The notes: generated by a model from the sequence alone, not told the origin. A stretch of DNA of 64,000 nt from Arthrobacter sp. MYb214 (GCF_002979865.1 NZ_PCPZ01000008.1:34540-98539), one strand, 5' to 3'; shown: positions 54,707 to 63,967, numbered from the stretch's first letter. Numbers and translations: made by a program.

Positions 54707-56158
54707 ATGTCCTCCTCCACACAAACCGCGTCCGGGAATGCTATGGCCGCGCGCATCGACCGATACTTCAAGATTTCGGAACGGCGTTCAACGTTCTCCA
54801 CCGAAGTTCGCGGCGGCATCGCCACCTTCTTCGCGATGAGCTACATCGTCGTCCTCAACCCGCTGGTTCTTTCCGGTGCCGATTCCTCGGGCGGCGAGTT
54901 GGGCATCCAGCGCGTTGCCGCGGTGACCGCATTTGTCGCCGGCATCCTGACCATCCTGATGGGCATCTGGGCCCGCCACCCATTCGCCATGGCTACCGGC
55001 TTGGGCGTCAACGCCTTCGTCGCTATCACCGTGGCAACCAACCCGGAACTGACCTGGGCTGATGTCATGGGCCTGGTGCTCATTGCGGGTGTGGTCATGT
55101 TCGGCCTGGTGCTCACAGGGTTCCGGACCGCGGTGTTCAATGCGGTTCCAGCCGGATTGAAAACCGCCATCGTGGTGGGCATCGGCATGTTCATCGCACT
55201 GATCGGCCTGGTCAACGCCGGCTTCGTCCAGCGCCTCCCGGATGCCGCGAACACCACCGTTCCGGTGGGCCTGGGCTTCGACGGAGAGCTGATGGGCTGG
55301 CCGATCCTGGTCTTCGTGGTCGGCCTGCTGCTGACCATGGCCCTGGTGGTGCGCAAGGTCAAGGGCGCGATCCTGATCGGCATCGTCGTTTCGGCGATCC
55401 TTGCCAACATCCTCGAAGCCGTCTTCCACATCGGCGCGATGGAGACCAATACCTGGTCGCTGGTGGTTCCGTCGCTGCCCGAGTGGACCCTTCCGGACCT
55501 GTCGCTGATCGGCCAGGTCAGCGTATTCGGCGCCTTCAGCAAGATCGGCGCCACCGCCGCTTCGCTGCTGGCCTTCGTCATCCTGCTCTCGATCTTCTTC
55601 GATGCCATGGGCACCATGGTGGGCCTAGCTTCCGAAGCGGGTTCCATGGACGAGAACGGGCAGATCCCCAACGTGGACAAGGTCCTGCTGGTGGATGCGG
55701 CCGGCGCGATCGTCGGCGGCGGCACCTCCAGCTCCTCGGCGCAGATCTTCGTGGAGTCCGGTGCCGGCATCGGCGAGGGCGCCCGTACCGGCCTGGCCTC
55801 GGTAGTCACCGGCCTGCTGATGATCGTCGCGATGTTCCTGAGCCCGCTGATCTACCTGGTGCCTTTCGAAGCCGTGGCGCCGGCACTGGTCGTGGTCGGT
55901 TTCATGATGATCACCCAGGTCTCCAAGATCGATTGGAACGACTGGGGCATCGCGCTGCCGGCCTTCCTGACCTTCACCCTGATGCCGTTCACCTACTCGA
56001 TCGCCAATGGCATCGGTGCCGGCTTCATCTCCTACGTCTTCATCCGCGCCACGCAGGGCCGCGCCAAGGAAATCCACCCGCTGATGTGGGTTGTTTCCGC
56101 GGCTTTCGTGCTGTTCTTCGGCATCGGACTGATTGAGATGTGGGCCGGGGTCAAATAG
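54707..56158 (+). CDS. NCS2-family purine permease (AzgA/PbuG-like)
   Basis: A 483-residue transporter with 12-14 helices. It carries the AzgA-subgroup landmarks: RGGIATFFAMSYIVVLNPLVLS near the N-terminus, MATGLGVNAFVAI, LSIFFDAMGTMVGLASEAGSMDENG and GAIVGGGTSSSSAQIFVESGAGIGEGARTGLASVVTG. This subgroup imports hypoxanthine, guanine or adenine with protons. A strong terminator follows. Length and motifs are complete. Confidence 0.92.
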   Translation: MSSSTQTASGNAMAARIDRYFKISERRSTFSTEVRGGIATFFAMSYIVVLNPLVLSGADSSGGELGIQRVAAVTAFVAGILTILMGIWARHPFAMATGLGVNAFVAITVATNPELTWADVMGLVLIAGVVMFGLVLTGFRTAVFNAVPAGLKTAIVVGIGMFIALIGLVNAGFVQRLPDAANTTVPVGLGFDGELMGWPILVFVVGLLLTMALVVRKVKGAILIGIVVSAILANILEAVFHIGAMETNTWSLVVPSLPEWTLPDLSLIGQVSVFGAFSKIGATAASLLAFVILLSIFFDAMGTMVGLASEAGSMDENGQIPNVDKVLLVDAAGAIVGGGTSSSSAQIFVESGAGIGEGARTGLASVVTGLLMIVAMFLSPLIYLVPFEAVAPALVVVGFMMITQVSKIDWNDWGIALPAFLTFTLMPFTYSIANGIGAGFISYVFIRATQGRAKEIHPLMWVVSAAFVLFFGIGLIEMWAGVK

Positions 56159-56175
56159 CCCCGAAGCCCTCCAGG

Positions 56176-56213
56176 CGCCCCGTCATTGCTCCGGCGATGG
56201 CGGGGCGTTTTTT
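56176..56213 (+). terminator. Terminator of the purine permease gene
   Basis: CGCCCCGTCATTGC (56176-56189), loop TCCG, and GCGATGGCGGGGCG, with two G-U pairs, followed by a six-T run (TTTTTT). Textbook intrinsic terminator. Confidence 0.9.
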
Positions 56214-56250
56214 GCCTCCGGCCCGGCGGGAACTGGCTAGGATGGGCACT

Positions 56251-56760
56251 ATGAGCGATCAGCAGAACACCGCTGGGCAGTGGATCCAGGTGGCCGCAGG
56301 CTTGAAGAACCCCTCGATGCGCCGGCTTCTCGGGGCGGTATTGAGCGGGCACGGGGTACCCGAGCAGGCCAATAAGTCCGAACGCAAGGACTTGGAGCGC
56401 TGGGCCAGCATCGGGCTTCTGCGCCAAGAGGGGTCCGGCTGGGCGCTGAACGACGAACTGCTGGAGAAGACCTTGGCTTCGGCCTCGGCCGCGAAGGCCG
56501 ACCGCGTCGGGATCCGCCGCTTCTTCGACGAACACAAGCTGCATAGCCTCCCGGCGAAACCAGCGGACCGCCATGAAGTGCTGGTCTACCTGCGCAATGC
56601 GGTGATAGGAGCCGGGGACGAACTGCGCGAAGAGCAGCTCAATGAACGGCTGCGGGTATTCCACCCGGACGTCGCGCTGCTGCGCCGCTACATGGTTGAC
56701 CACGGCCTGCTGCAGCGCGCAGCAGACGGGAGCGGATACCGGATGGGCCCCGGGAGCTAG
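56251..56760 (+). CDS. DUF2087 domain protein
   Basis: A 169-residue protein. Residues 1-85 look like a degenerate winged helix (WIQVAAGLKNPSMRRLLGAVLSG...WASIGLLRQEGSGWALND). The C-terminal DUF2087 domain has IRRFFDEHKLHSLPAKPADRHEVLVYLRN and RLRVFHPDVALLRRYMVDHGLLQRAADGSGYRM. DUF2087 proteins are often annotated as regulators, but the role is unknown. ATG 56251 with AGGATGGG upstream. Its stop shares CTAG with the convergent gene. Confidence 0.82.
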   Translation: MSDQQNTAGQWIQVAAGLKNPSMRRLLGAVLSGHGVPEQANKSERKDLERWASIGLLRQEGSGWALNDELLEKTLASASAAKADRVGIRRFFDEHKLHSLPAKPADRHEVLVYLRNAVIGAGDELREEQLNERLRVFHPDVALLRRYMVDHGLLQRAADGSGYRMGPGS

Positions 56761-57560
56761 CCGGTAATCGGCACGGCCCCGGTGGCGAAGCGCTGCACTG
56801 CCGCCCCTGAAACCAGCTGCGCCGGCAACGGCGCAGTGCGCAGGCTGCGTTCGAATGCAGGGCCGAGCTTGAGCGGTTCGTCGCTGGCCAGGAACACGAT
56901 GTTCCCGTAGCGCCGGCCCTTGAGCATCGGCGGGTCGGCGATCATGGCCACATGCTCGAAGACCTCCAGCAGCGTCGCGGCTTCCGCCTTGGCGCCGGAC
57001 AGGTCCGCGGTATCGCCGCAATTCATGATGTAGACGCCCCCGGCATCCAGCACGCGCTGGGTTTCGCGGGCGTAGTCCGCCGTGGTCAGCACGCGCGGGG
57101 TGGTGCTCCCGGCGAAGACATCGCGGATGATCACATCGCGGCTCGCATCGCTCAAGGTGGGCAGCACCTGGGCTGCGTCTCCCACGCGCAGGCGTACCAG
57201 CGGAGCGCGCGGAACCTCGAAGTGGACGCGCACCAGCTCGGCCAGCTTGGCATCCAGCTCCACCACGACCTGCCGGGCGTTTTCATAGCTGGCCGCGACC
57301 CAGCGGGCCATGGAGCAGCCACCTCCGCCAAGGTGGAGCACGCGCAGCTTGCGGGCGCGCCCGTCGTATTGCCCGGCCGGGAAACCGATGGCGAAGACCG
57401 GTTCCATCCAGCGCATGTACTCGAAATCGAGGTAGGCCGGGTCCTCCAGGTCCACATGGGAGGAGGGCACGCCGTTGACCTTCAGGATATAGCGGCTGGC
57501 GCCGTAGGGATCAGCTTCAATGATCGCCGTTCCGGTGTCGATCGGATACTCTCCGAGCAT
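56757..57560 (-). CDS. Spermidine-synthase-like methyltransferase-fold protein
   Basis: A 267-residue protein. It has an N-terminal beta domain (YILKVNGVPSSHVDLEDPAYLDFEYMRWM), then a Rossmann core with LRVLHLGGGGCSMARWVA, VELDAKLAELVRVHF and DVIIRDVFAGSTTPRVLTT. This is the spermidine synthase-like group. The Asp/Glu residues that bind the amine in true SpeE are not evident (IIRDVFAG in place of the usual acidic motif), so polyamine synthesis is doubtful. I take ATG 57560 (AAGGAATCA upstream), not the GTG at 57584. Downstream of the GNAT gene on the same strand. Confidence 0.78.
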   Translation of the reverse strand: MLGEYPIDTGTAIIEADPYGASRYILKVNGVPSSHVDLEDPAYLDFEYMRWMEPVFAIGFPAGQYDGRARKLRVLHLGGGGCSMARWVAASYENARQVVVELDAKLAELVRVHFEVPRAPLVRLRVGDAAQVLPTLSDASRDVIIRDVFAGSTTPRVLTTADYARETQRVLDAGGVYIMNCGDTADLSGAKAEAATLLEVFEHVAMIADPPMLKGRRYGNIVFLASDEPLKLGPAFERSLRTAPLPAQLVSGAAVQRFATGAVPITG

Positions 57561-57576
57561 TGATTCCTTGGCATCC

Positions 57577-58083
57577 CTAGCCACGCGCGCGCACCATTCG
57601 TTGTTCGATTAAGCCATCCCAGCTGCCAGTCAGGGCTTCACTGGTTCCATCAGGCGTGAATCCCTGCTTCGCGAAGAAGGCCAGGGCCCTCTCGTTGCCT
57701 TGCAGGACCCAGACCAGGGCGTCGTGCTGTCCAAGGACAACATCGAAGAGGTGCTGGCCCAGTCCGGTACCGTAGTACTCTTCCAGGACATAGAGCATGC
57801 CCAATTCGACGTCCACTCCGGCATCCTGGTCTTCTTCGATGGCCGGAGTTCCACCGGCTAGCCCGATGATGCGGCCATCACGGTCTTCCGCGATGAAGAA
57901 TTGCGCTCCGGATGCCAGCCCGCGTTCCCACCAGGCTGTCTGGCCATCAAGTTGGCCTTCATGGTGGGCGAAAAAGGACTCATCGCGAAGTGTGGCGTAC
58001 GCTTCTCGCCAGGCTTGCAATTTCATTTGCAGCGCTGGGCGGACGTCTTGTTCAGTAGCCAGTCGGATTCGGTAGTCGTTCAT
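57577..58083 (-). CDS. GNAT-family N-acetyltransferase
   Basis: A 168-residue acetyltransferase. It starts YRIRLATEQDVRPALQMKLQAWREAYATL, and the acetyl-CoA pyrophosphate loop is ELGMLYVLEEYYGTGLGQHLFDVVLG (motif A, degenerate R/Q-x-x-G-x-G/A). The C-terminal NERALAFFAKQGFTPDG block is typical. The acceptor is unknown. It overlaps nothing and is followed 16 bp later by the spermidine-synthase-like gene, so the two are probably one transcript. Confidence 0.87.
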   Translation of the reverse strand: MNDYRIRLATEQDVRPALQMKLQAWREAYATLRDESFFAHHEGQLDGQTAWWERGLASGAQFFIAEDRDGRIIGLAGGTPAIEEDQDAGVDVELGMLYVLEEYYGTGLGQHLFDVVLGQHDALVWVLQGNERALAFFAKQGFTPDGTSEALTGSWDGLIEQRMVRARG

Positions 58084-58235
58084 TTGCGGCACTTCTCTAG
58101 CCTACGGCAGTGACTTCGCTATTTTCTTCCAACGCACCAAGGCCCCCTCCTACTAAAGTAGTATTGCGGACTGTCCAAATGCTTGAAAAAATATTCACGT
58201 AGTCGTAAACTTTTTGGCTCAAAGGAGGGTCGGAC

Positions 58236-58616
58236 TTGAACCGGAATACAAAATACGCTGCCTTGACTGGTGGCCTTGTCGGTTCCCTGACCCTGACCAT
58301 CAGCCTTTCCTCGACCTTCTGGGTGATTTTGCTCGGTTGCGTTCTCCTAGCCGCCGGCTTCAGCATTCTGGCCAGGTTCGAACGCTTCTGGGGCCCGGCC
58401 GAACCGGACCACTACTACTACATCGTTCCCATGCTGGTTGGCCCGGTAGTTGCGGGGCTGGTGCGCAATACCGGTTATGCCCTGTGGGTCGGACCGCCGA
58501 TGGGCATTCTCTGCGGATTGGGCGTGTACTTCTTGATCCTGAAGTCGCCGCCGTTCAAGCACGATGAAGCCGGGGAACTCGAATTCGAGCGCCCCGAGCG
58601 CTATCCAACGCGCTAG
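58236..58616 (+). CDS. Small membrane protein, unknown
   Basis: A 126-residue protein with four hydrophobic helices (about 7-20, 24-45, 62-80, 83-100) and a charged C-terminal tail (FKHDEAGELEFERPERYP). The TTG start at 58236 is set by the strong AAAGGAGG at 58221-58228. No family recognised. Its stop codon shares CTAG (58613-58616) with the convergent O-methyltransferase gene. A 12-bp palindrome CTACTAAAGTAG lies at 58150-58161 in its upstream region. Confidence 0.65.
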   Translation: MNRNTKYAALTGGLVGSLTLTISLSSTFWVILLGCVLLAAGFSILARFERFWGPAEPDHYYYIVPMLVGPVVAGLVRNTGYALWVGPPMGILCGLGVYFLILKSPPFKHDEAGELEFERPERYPTR

Positions 58617-59302
58617 AGGACTCGCGCTAGCGCGAACCCGTCCCACCCCTTGACGCCTACAGTCTGCAGCGCCGTGGCTGATACGCGCGGGTCATCGCGC
58701 AACCACCGCAAAGAGTCCTGGATTCCGCGAACATCGGCTTCTTGCGTCCCATTCCGGGATGGGTCATCCAAGACCGCGCCGCTGCGCACCACGTTGTCGA
58801 GCACCAGCACGGTGCCTGAATGCGCCAGCTCCAGTGCGCGTTCCAGGTAGGGCACGTTGTTGCGCTTATCGGCATCTATGAAGATCAGGTCAAATGGTGC
58901 AACGCGTTTGGAAATCAGCGAATCCATGGAACCCTGAGCGGCCCCCAACCGGATTTCAACACGTTCTGAAAGCCCTGCCCGCTGCAAGTTCTCACGCGCA
59001 ATCGAGGCATGCAGGGGTTCAAATTCGCAGCTGATGACGGTACCAGCTGCACCGACGCCCCGGGCGAGCCAGCTGGTGGAGTAGCCCCCGAGGGTTCCGA
59101 TCTCGAGGACCCTCCGGGCACCTGTGATCTCGGTGAGCAGCTGGAGGAACTTTCCCTGGGCAGGACTGACTTCAATCCTCGGAAGCCCGGAACTATGGGA
59201 ATGCTCCCGGCCTGCCTCCAAGGCATCAACGCGCAGCCCCAGCGCCTGTTCCAAATATTCATCGACGGCTGCGGCATGGTGCTCTGCAGAATGGTGGATC
59301 AT
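58613..59302 (-). CDS. Class I SAM-dependent O-methyltransferase (COMT-like)
   Basis: A 229-residue methyltransferase. The SAM motif is VLEIGTLGGYSTSWLARGV, followed by CEFEPLHASIARENL, FDLIFIDADKRNNVPYLERAL with the metal-binding Asp, and LVLDNVVRSGAVLD. This is the metal-dependent catechol/caffeoyl-CoA O-methyltransferase group; actinobacterial members modify small phenolics or are orphan. It shares 4 bp with the upstream thiamine-binding protein gene (ATGA). Confidence 0.88.
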   Translation of the reverse strand: MIHHSAEHHAAAVDEYLEQALGLRVDALEAGREHSHSSGLPRIEVSPAQGKFLQLLTEITGARRVLEIGTLGGYSTSWLARGVGAAGTVISCEFEPLHASIARENLQRAGLSERVEIRLGAAQGSMDSLISKRVAPFDLIFIDADKRNNVPYLERALELAHSGTVLVLDNVVRSGAVLDDPSRNGTQEADVRGIQDSLRWLRDDPRVSATALQTVGVKGWDGFALARVL

Positions 59303-59619
59303 GACGGCATGTTCTCCTCGCTATCCTCAATAGCCTTCTCCAGGCGTTGGATTTTGCCATCGAGCTCGCCGTCGTAACCGGGGCGGATATCGGCTTTCAA
59401 CACCAGCGAGACGCGCGAACCAAATCGGCCAACGGCCATGGTGGCTTGCTTGACTACCTCCATGACTTCGTCCCATTCACCTTCGATCTCGGTGAACATG
59501 GAGCTGGTGCGATTGGGGAGGCCAGAATCGCGGACGATTTTAACCGCTTCGGCCACTGCATCGTGGACCGAACCGTTGGGGTTGTCGTTACTTGGGGCTA
59601 CGGAGAAAGCTACAATCAT
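59299..59619 (-). CDS. Thiamine-binding protein, MTH1187/YkoF-like
   Basis: A 106-residue protein of the MTH1187 (DUF77) family. IVAFSVAPSNDNPNGSVHDAVAEAVKIVRDSGL opens the ferredoxin-like fold, and MFTEIEGEWDEVMEVVKQAT with VSLVLKADIRPG completes it. Relatives bind thiamine or its pyrimidine moiety without a defined enzyme activity. ATGA-coupled to the O-methyltransferase gene, an association without an obvious metabolic reason. Confidence 0.87.
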   Translation of the reverse strand: MIVAFSVAPSNDNPNGSVHDAVAEAVKIVRDSGLPNRTSSMFTEIEGEWDEVMEVVKQATMAVGRFGSRVSLVLKADIRPGYDGELDGKIQRLEKAIEDSEENMPS

Positions 59620-59672
59620 GCTTCCACTGTCCCACTACGCCTTGTGCTTGTCATCCGCCTTGCAGGCAATAT

Positions 59673-59990
59673 CTAGGCAGCTAGTCCGCTCGCCCTCAAG
59701 ACGATGGCCGCCAGCGCACCGACGACAACGACGACAAGATAGGGTGCCTTGAAAGCCAGGGCGATAATCGCCGCCGCGAGCGCACCGATACGGGCGTCAA
59801 TCACCAGTTCCTGCCCGGAGGTGAAGGCGTTGACCGTCACCAACGAGGCGAGCAACGCAATGGTCAGCGTGGCCGCGACATGGGACATGGTCGGCGAGTC
59901 CAGAACCTTGCGTGGCACAAAGTAGCCGCAGAGCTTGATTGCGTAGGCCGTCAGGCAGGCTCCCAGAATCCACCAGCTCAATTCGCTCAA
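59673..59990 (-). CDS. AzlD-like branched-chain amino-acid exporter subunit
   Basis: A 105-residue membrane protein with four helices and the AzlD pattern: WWILGACLTAYAIKLCGYFVPRKVL, then VAATLTIALLASLVTVNAF. It acts with AzlC/BrnF as a two-component exporter of branched-chain amino acids. It overlaps azlC by 4 bp. Confidence 0.87.
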   Translation of the reverse strand: MSELSWWILGACLTAYAIKLCGYFVPRKVLDSPTMSHVAATLTIALLASLVTVNAFTSGQELVIDARIGALAAAIIALAFKAPYLVVVVVGALAAIVLRASGLAA

Positions 59991-60718
59991 GGCTGGTCCT
60001 CCTCAATGCTTTCCAGATCGCCGTGCTCGGTCGCAGCCGGGGTCCGGCGGCCGGTGGCCACCGCGTAGATCGCAGCGCAGGCCGCGGTTACCAGAATCGG
60101 CAAGCCCGGCGCGGTGACCGGCACAGCCAGCGCGGTGAGGATTGCGGCCGCAATCGCGATCATGACCGGTTCAACTGACTTCAAGCGCGGCCAGAGCAAA
60201 CCGATGAAGGCGGCGACCGCGGCGCCATCGAGCCCCCAAGCCGCGGGGTCCCCCATGCGTTCTCCGAGCAAGGCTCCGACGAGGGTGAACAGATTCCACA
60301 GGACGTAGACGCCCACCCCGGCGGTGAAGAAACCACGGCGCTTCTCGGCCAGGTCCGATTGCCCCAAGCTGACTGCGGTGGATTCATCGATGGTCACCTG
60401 GGCCATCCAGGGCACATGCCGTCCCAAAGGCCGCAATGCCTGCTTGATCTGCATCCCGTACACGGCATTGCGGATTCCCAGCAGCGAAGCGGCGGAGAAC
60501 GCTGCCGAGGCAGCACCTCCGCCTGAGATCACGCCGATAAAGGCGAACTGCGATCCGCCGGTGAACATCAAGGCGCTCAAGGCAACGGTTTGCCACAGAT
60601 CCAGTCCTGCAGCAATGGACAGGGCCCCGAAGGAAATGCCGTAGAGCCCGGTGGCGATCGCGATGGAAAGGCCCATCCTGGTCGCCGGAGTGAACCAGCT
60701 AGCGGACGTGGCGTGCAT
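59987..60718 (-). CDS. AzlC-like branched-chain amino-acid exporter subunit
   Basis: A 243-residue membrane protein with about seven helices. AzlC landmarks are [55 protein letters not shown] and the [10 protein letters not shown] segment. Large subunit of the AzlCD/BrnFE exporter. I start at ATG 60718 (AGGTCAGGTACG), inside the end of the alanyl-tRNA editing gene by 20 bp; ATG/GTG alternatives lie further upstream. Confidence 0.88.
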   Translation of the reverse strand: MHATSASWFTPATRMGLSIAIATGLYGISFGALSIAAGLDLWQTVALSALMFTGGSQFAFIGVISGGGAASAAFSAASLLGIRNAVYGMQIKQALRPLGRHVPWMAQVTIDESTAVSLGQSDLAEKRRGFFTAGVGVYVLWNLFTLVGALLGERMGDPAAWGLDGAAVAAFIGLLWPRLKSVEPVMIAIAAAILTALAVPVTAPGLPILVTAACAAIYAVATGRRTPAATEHGDLESIEEDQP

Positions 60719-61385
60719 CGTACCTGACCTTGTAGACACCGCGCTTGACCTTTGCGTCGCCGATCTCGACGTGCTGCAGCTGGTTCAGGTGCTTCACGTG
60801 GGTGCCACCGCAAGGTTCGGCATTCACCCCGGCGATGCTCACGGTACGGATGCCCTGAGCATCGGTGGCCGTTGTGATTTCTCCGCCGCCAGCGATGAGT
60901 TCATCGACGCGTCCTTGGAGCCAGGCCTTGGCGGCGGCCCGTTCGTTCTCATCGCCCAATGGCAGGTCGAGGCTGGCCGGATCGAAGTCGAGGCGCGACT
61001 GCCCAGGGAAGTGCGAGTGGCCCTGGTGCTGCCAGCCGCGGTCTTCGCCAGCGAAGCCCAGGACGTGCCCTGCGGTGTGCAATGCGGCATGGGAAAGGCG
61101 CAGCTCGCCATCGATCTCAGCTAGGACCTGATCACCCACCTGCCGGGCGCCGGCGCCGTACAAGACCACCAGTGCATTCGCGTCGCGCTGGACTGAGACA
61201 GGCAGCCCGTCCACGGTGCCTGAGTCTTCGGGCTGGCCTCCACCACGGGGATGGAAGATATTGGGGCTCAGGGCAATCCACTGCCCGTCTTCGCCGCTTC
61301 CCGTTGCAATGACTCGGGCCTCCGCAGCAAAAATGTACGTGTCCTGCAGGTACAGGTTGACCTGTGCGATTTCTCCGGTGTTCAT
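60699..61385 (-). CDS. Alanyl-tRNA editing protein (AlaX-like)
   Basis: A 228-residue free-standing AlaRS editing domain hydrolysing mischarged Ser- or Gly-tRNA(Ala). The barrel part has [17 protein letters not shown]. The zinc site is HAALHTAGH (HxxxH) plus [12 protein letters not shown] (Cys and His), all four ligands visible. It lies between the GDPD gene (5 bp upstream) and azlC (overlapping), in one probable four-gene operon. Confidence 0.93.
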   Translation of the reverse strand: MNTGEIAQVNLYLQDTYIFAAEARVIATGSGEDGQWIALSPNIFHPRGGGQPEDSGTVDGLPVSVQRDANALVVLYGAGARQVGDQVLAEIDGELRLSHAALHTAGHVLGFAGEDRGWQHQGHSHFPGQSRLDFDPASLDLPLGDENERAAAKAWLQGRVDELIAGGGEITTATDAQGIRTVSIAGVNAEPCGGTHVKHLNQLQHVEIGDAKVKRGVYKVRYDARHVR

Positions 61386-61390
61386 GTGGC

Positions 61391-62260
61391 CTAGCTCAGC
61401 TCCAATTCTTTGCGCAGTTCTGCCGGGCGGTTGCTCGTCAATTCCCCGACACCCAGGTCCACCAGGAATTGCGCATCCGCGGGACGGTCAACCGTCCAGA
61501 TGCGCGCCTTCAGCCCTTGTTCCAGCCATCGGCGCACAAGATGCTCATTGGCTCGGGTCCAGGCGACCCCGGATCCAATGATGCCAGCTCCCCCTGCGTT
61601 GATCAGTTCGATTCCTTCAGGCACGGAGCGGTAAAGAACATCGTAGACACCTGCTCGCCCCAGGTCGCCGGAATCAATGAGCTGCCGGACATAGTCCGGG
61701 TTGACCTCGGTCATCAGCTGGCACAATAGTGAAGTGCTGACGGTGCGTGCCAGATAGCGCAGGGAATTCGGCTCAAAGCTCATCAGGGTCACCGCGATCT
61801 GCCCTTGCGAGCCGGCCGTGCCCGTCTGCGGGTCGAAGCCATGGGCTGCCAAGACCTGCAGCACACCCTTTTCGAGCAGGTGGCCATAGGGGCTTGGATG
61901 CTTGATTTCGATAGCCAGGCCAATTGGCTTGCCGCGTGCTTCAATGAGCTCGAAAAGTTCGCCGAGGCTCAGGAGCTGTTCATTCTCCGCCCCGTACTCG
62001 GCCGGGACCAGGCTCGGAACGACTCCAGTGAAGTCCATGGCTTTCATCTGGGCCAAGGTAAATCCGGCAACCAGACCGGCTGAATCAGAGGTGCGGTCGA
62101 CTGTTGGATCGTGGTGGCAGACGACGATTCCGTCTTTGCTCAGATGGACGTCGCATTCGATTCCATCGGCGCCTTCGTCGATGGCCTGCAGATAGGCAGC
62201 ACGAGTGTTCTCCGAATATTTATGGGAGCTGCCACGATGGGCGAAAAAAAGCGTATCCAT
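61391..62260 (-). CDS. Glycerophosphodiester phosphodiesterase (GDPD)
   Basis: A 289-residue cytoplasmic TIM-barrel enzyme cleaving glycerophosphodiesters to glycerol 3-phosphate and an alcohol. Catalytic motif [16 protein letters not shown], metal ligands in [25 protein letters not shown], and [12 protein letters not shown] near the middle are intact. No signal peptide. First gene of the GDPD-alaX-azlC-azlD group. Confidence 0.93.
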   Translation of the reverse strand: MDTLFFAHRGSSHKYSENTRAAYLQAIDEGADGIECDVHLSKDGIVVCHHDPTVDRTSDSAGLVAGFTLAQMKAMDFTGVVPSLVPAEYGAENEQLLSLGELFELIEARGKPIGLAIEIKHPSPYGHLLEKGVLQVLAAHGFDPQTGTAGSQGQIAVTLMSFEPNSLRYLARTVSTSLLCQLMTEVNPDYVRQLIDSGDLGRAGVYDVLYRSVPEGIELINAGGAGIIGSGVAWTRANEHLVRRWLEQGLKARIWTVDRPADAQFLVDLGVGELTSNRPAELRKELELS

Positions 62261-62470
62261 AATTCCTACGCTACGCGATCATCGCTCCTTGGCAACGCAG
62301 ATTGCCCTCTGCCAAGACGCTTATTTCTTCGACTGCTTTCGTGGCTTCGGCCTGCGGATGCAAGCACTTGCTGCCATCGTGCAAAACACGAAGTTACCCG
62401 GCAAGAAAAGGTGTCCGCTTTCCTGATTCTGCCCCGGAATTCCAAGGCAAAATCGCCATCGTCATGGGAA

Positions 62471-63028
62471 TCAGCCTGCACGCCGATAGCTGGCTGCGAT
62501 TGCCCCGCTGGCCAGCGGCTGCGCTGATATCAACTGGAGGTGACGGGAATCCTGCAATCCTGCCTCATGCAGGGTTGGTCCATGCCCGGCGATGACTGGA
62601 TGGACTAGGAAGTGGTATTCGTCGATAAGTTCCATCCGGTCCAGAACCGTTGCCAATTTGCCGCTACCGAGCAGCACTCCATTGGGGTACTGGTCCTTCA
62701 GCTTCTGCACCGAGGCGCGTAGGTCGCCGCTTAGCAAGTGCGAATTCTTCCACGAGTACGCGGTGCGGGTGCTTGAGACAACGTACTTGGGCTTCTCCTC
62801 CAGCTGCTGCGCCCAGCGAAGCAGCGCTGGTGGCGCTGCGATATCTCCATGAGCGACGGCCGGCCAGTAATCTTCCATCAGCTCGTAGGTGGCACGCCCC
62901 CAGAGCATCGCTCCGTGCGCATTCATCAGTCGTGTGAAGTAGTCGTGCAATTCGTCGTCGGCGATGCCTTCGCGATGATCTACACAGCCATCCAGCGTGA
63001 CGTTGATGCTGAATGTCAATTGTCCCAT
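62471..63028 (-). CDS. Dihydrofolate-reductase-like protein (RibD C-terminal family)
   Basis: A 185-residue reductase-fold protein. It begins LTFSINVTLDGCVDHREG, then MLWGRATYELMEDYWP (the NADPH-binding arginine region) and KYVVSSTRTAYSW, GVLLGSGKLATVLDRMELIDEYHFLVHPVIAGHGPTL. This family is abundant in actinobacteria and its substrate is seldom known. It is not the housekeeping FolA. Single gene. Confidence 0.88.
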   Translation of the reverse strand: MGQLTFSINVTLDGCVDHREGIADDELHDYFTRLMNAHGAMLWGRATYELMEDYWPAVAHGDIAAPPALLRWAQQLEEKPKYVVSSTRTAYSWKNSHLLSGDLRASVQKLKDQYPNGVLLGSGKLATVLDRMELIDEYHFLVHPVIAGHGPTLHEAGLQDSRHLQLISAQPLASGAIAASYRRAG

Positions 63029-63267
63029 CGCAAGCTCCTGTAGCTATAGCCTCACCACCAGGTCCCCGGTGCCTTGACTGTAGGGTTGCCGGCCAGCCAC
63101 GTCAAGCAGCGACGATGCATCATCAGGCAACCGGTGCGAAAGCAGAGACAGGCCCGTTCGCATCGGCGATGTCCGCCCAGCATCTGCGTTGGATGCAGAA
63201 CCTGTAAGCGAAACACAATTTCACACTCATCTTCCGGGAGACTAAGCGTCAAAGGTAGGCTCGCAGT

Positions 63268-63789
63268 ATGCCGCCACCAGACTCATCCCCAAGTTTGTCC
63301 CCTGGTCCCCGCGACCTCATGCCCATTGTCCAGGGCCTGGTCCAAGGCCCCTGGCCAAAGACCGAAGTCGAGCGTGAAGTCCTGTTCGGTGCCCTTGGAT
63401 TCGTTTCCGGAAACAACGTTGATGCCGAAGACCACGATTCACCACATCAAATGATGAGCCTAGACCTCGGCCTGCCAGGAAAAATGGTGAGTTTTTGGGA
63501 TACTTACCGTCAGCAATTCCTCAGCGTCTGCACCCACCTCTACGGATCGCTGAACGCCCAGGACCCGGTGGCCCAGTATGGCTACGAAGCCCTGCAGGCG
63601 CAGCTTTCCCAACTGTATGGCACTCCTGAGCGCCCTTGGGACGACGAAGATCAGTCGGTGGGCATGTGGCGCTGTAATGGCCGGAGCATCACCCTGCAGC
63701 TATTTGACCGGTCGGATAGCACCGTGATGCTCACCATCGAAGACCTGGTACTCGCGTCAATAATTGAAGCCGAAGAAGCAGCCCACTAG
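63268..63789 (+). CDS. Conserved hypothetical protein
   Basis: A 173-residue soluble protein. The first 20 residues are Pro/Ser-rich. The rest looks folded, with LFGALGF, VSFWDTYRQQFLSVCTHLYGSLNAQDPVAQYGYEALQAQLSQLYGTPERPWDDEDQS, then SVGMWRCNGRSITLQLFDRSDSTVMLTIED. The last part (W-x-x-x-G-R-x-I-x-L-x-L-F) resembles small actinobacterial proteins of unknown function, possibly antitoxin/immunity-like. No signal peptide. Followed by two strong hairpins. Confidence 0.65.
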   Translation: MPPPDSSPSLSPGPRDLMPIVQGLVQGPWPKTEVEREVLFGALGFVSGNNVDAEDHDSPHQMMSLDLGLPGKMVSFWDTYRQQFLSVCTHLYGSLNAQDPVAQYGYEALQAQLSQLYGTPERPWDDEDQSVGMWRCNGRSITLQLFDRSDSTVMLTIEDLVLASIIEAEEAAH

Positions 63790-63885
63790 TCTTCTCACTC
63801 CTTGGACTGCTTGAAGCGGTTCAAAGCGATTGCGATGCTTCGATAATAGGCAGGCCGCAAGCCAACAGGAACAGTGCTTAAACAA

Positions 63886-63921
63886 GTGCAGGGGCCAGGC
63901 TTTCATGCCTGGCCCCTGCAC
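63886..63921 (+). terminator. Terminator hairpin 1 at the window end
   Basis: Perfect 15-bp stem GTGCAGGGGCCAGGC (63886-63900), loop TTTCAT, complement (63907-63921). It lies 97 bp past the stop of the plus-strand gene. Confidence 0.7.
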
Positions 63922-63933
63922 GGGTTAAACAGG

Positions 63934-63967
63934 TGAGGCCCCGGCACCAAACGGTACCAGGGCCTCA
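63934..63967. terminator. Terminator hairpin 2 at the window end
   Basis: TGAGGCCCCGGCACC (63934-63948), loop AAAC, then GGTACCAGGGCCTCA, with two wobble pairs. Adjacent to hairpin 1; probably serves a minus-strand gene beyond the right edge. Confidence 0.55.
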
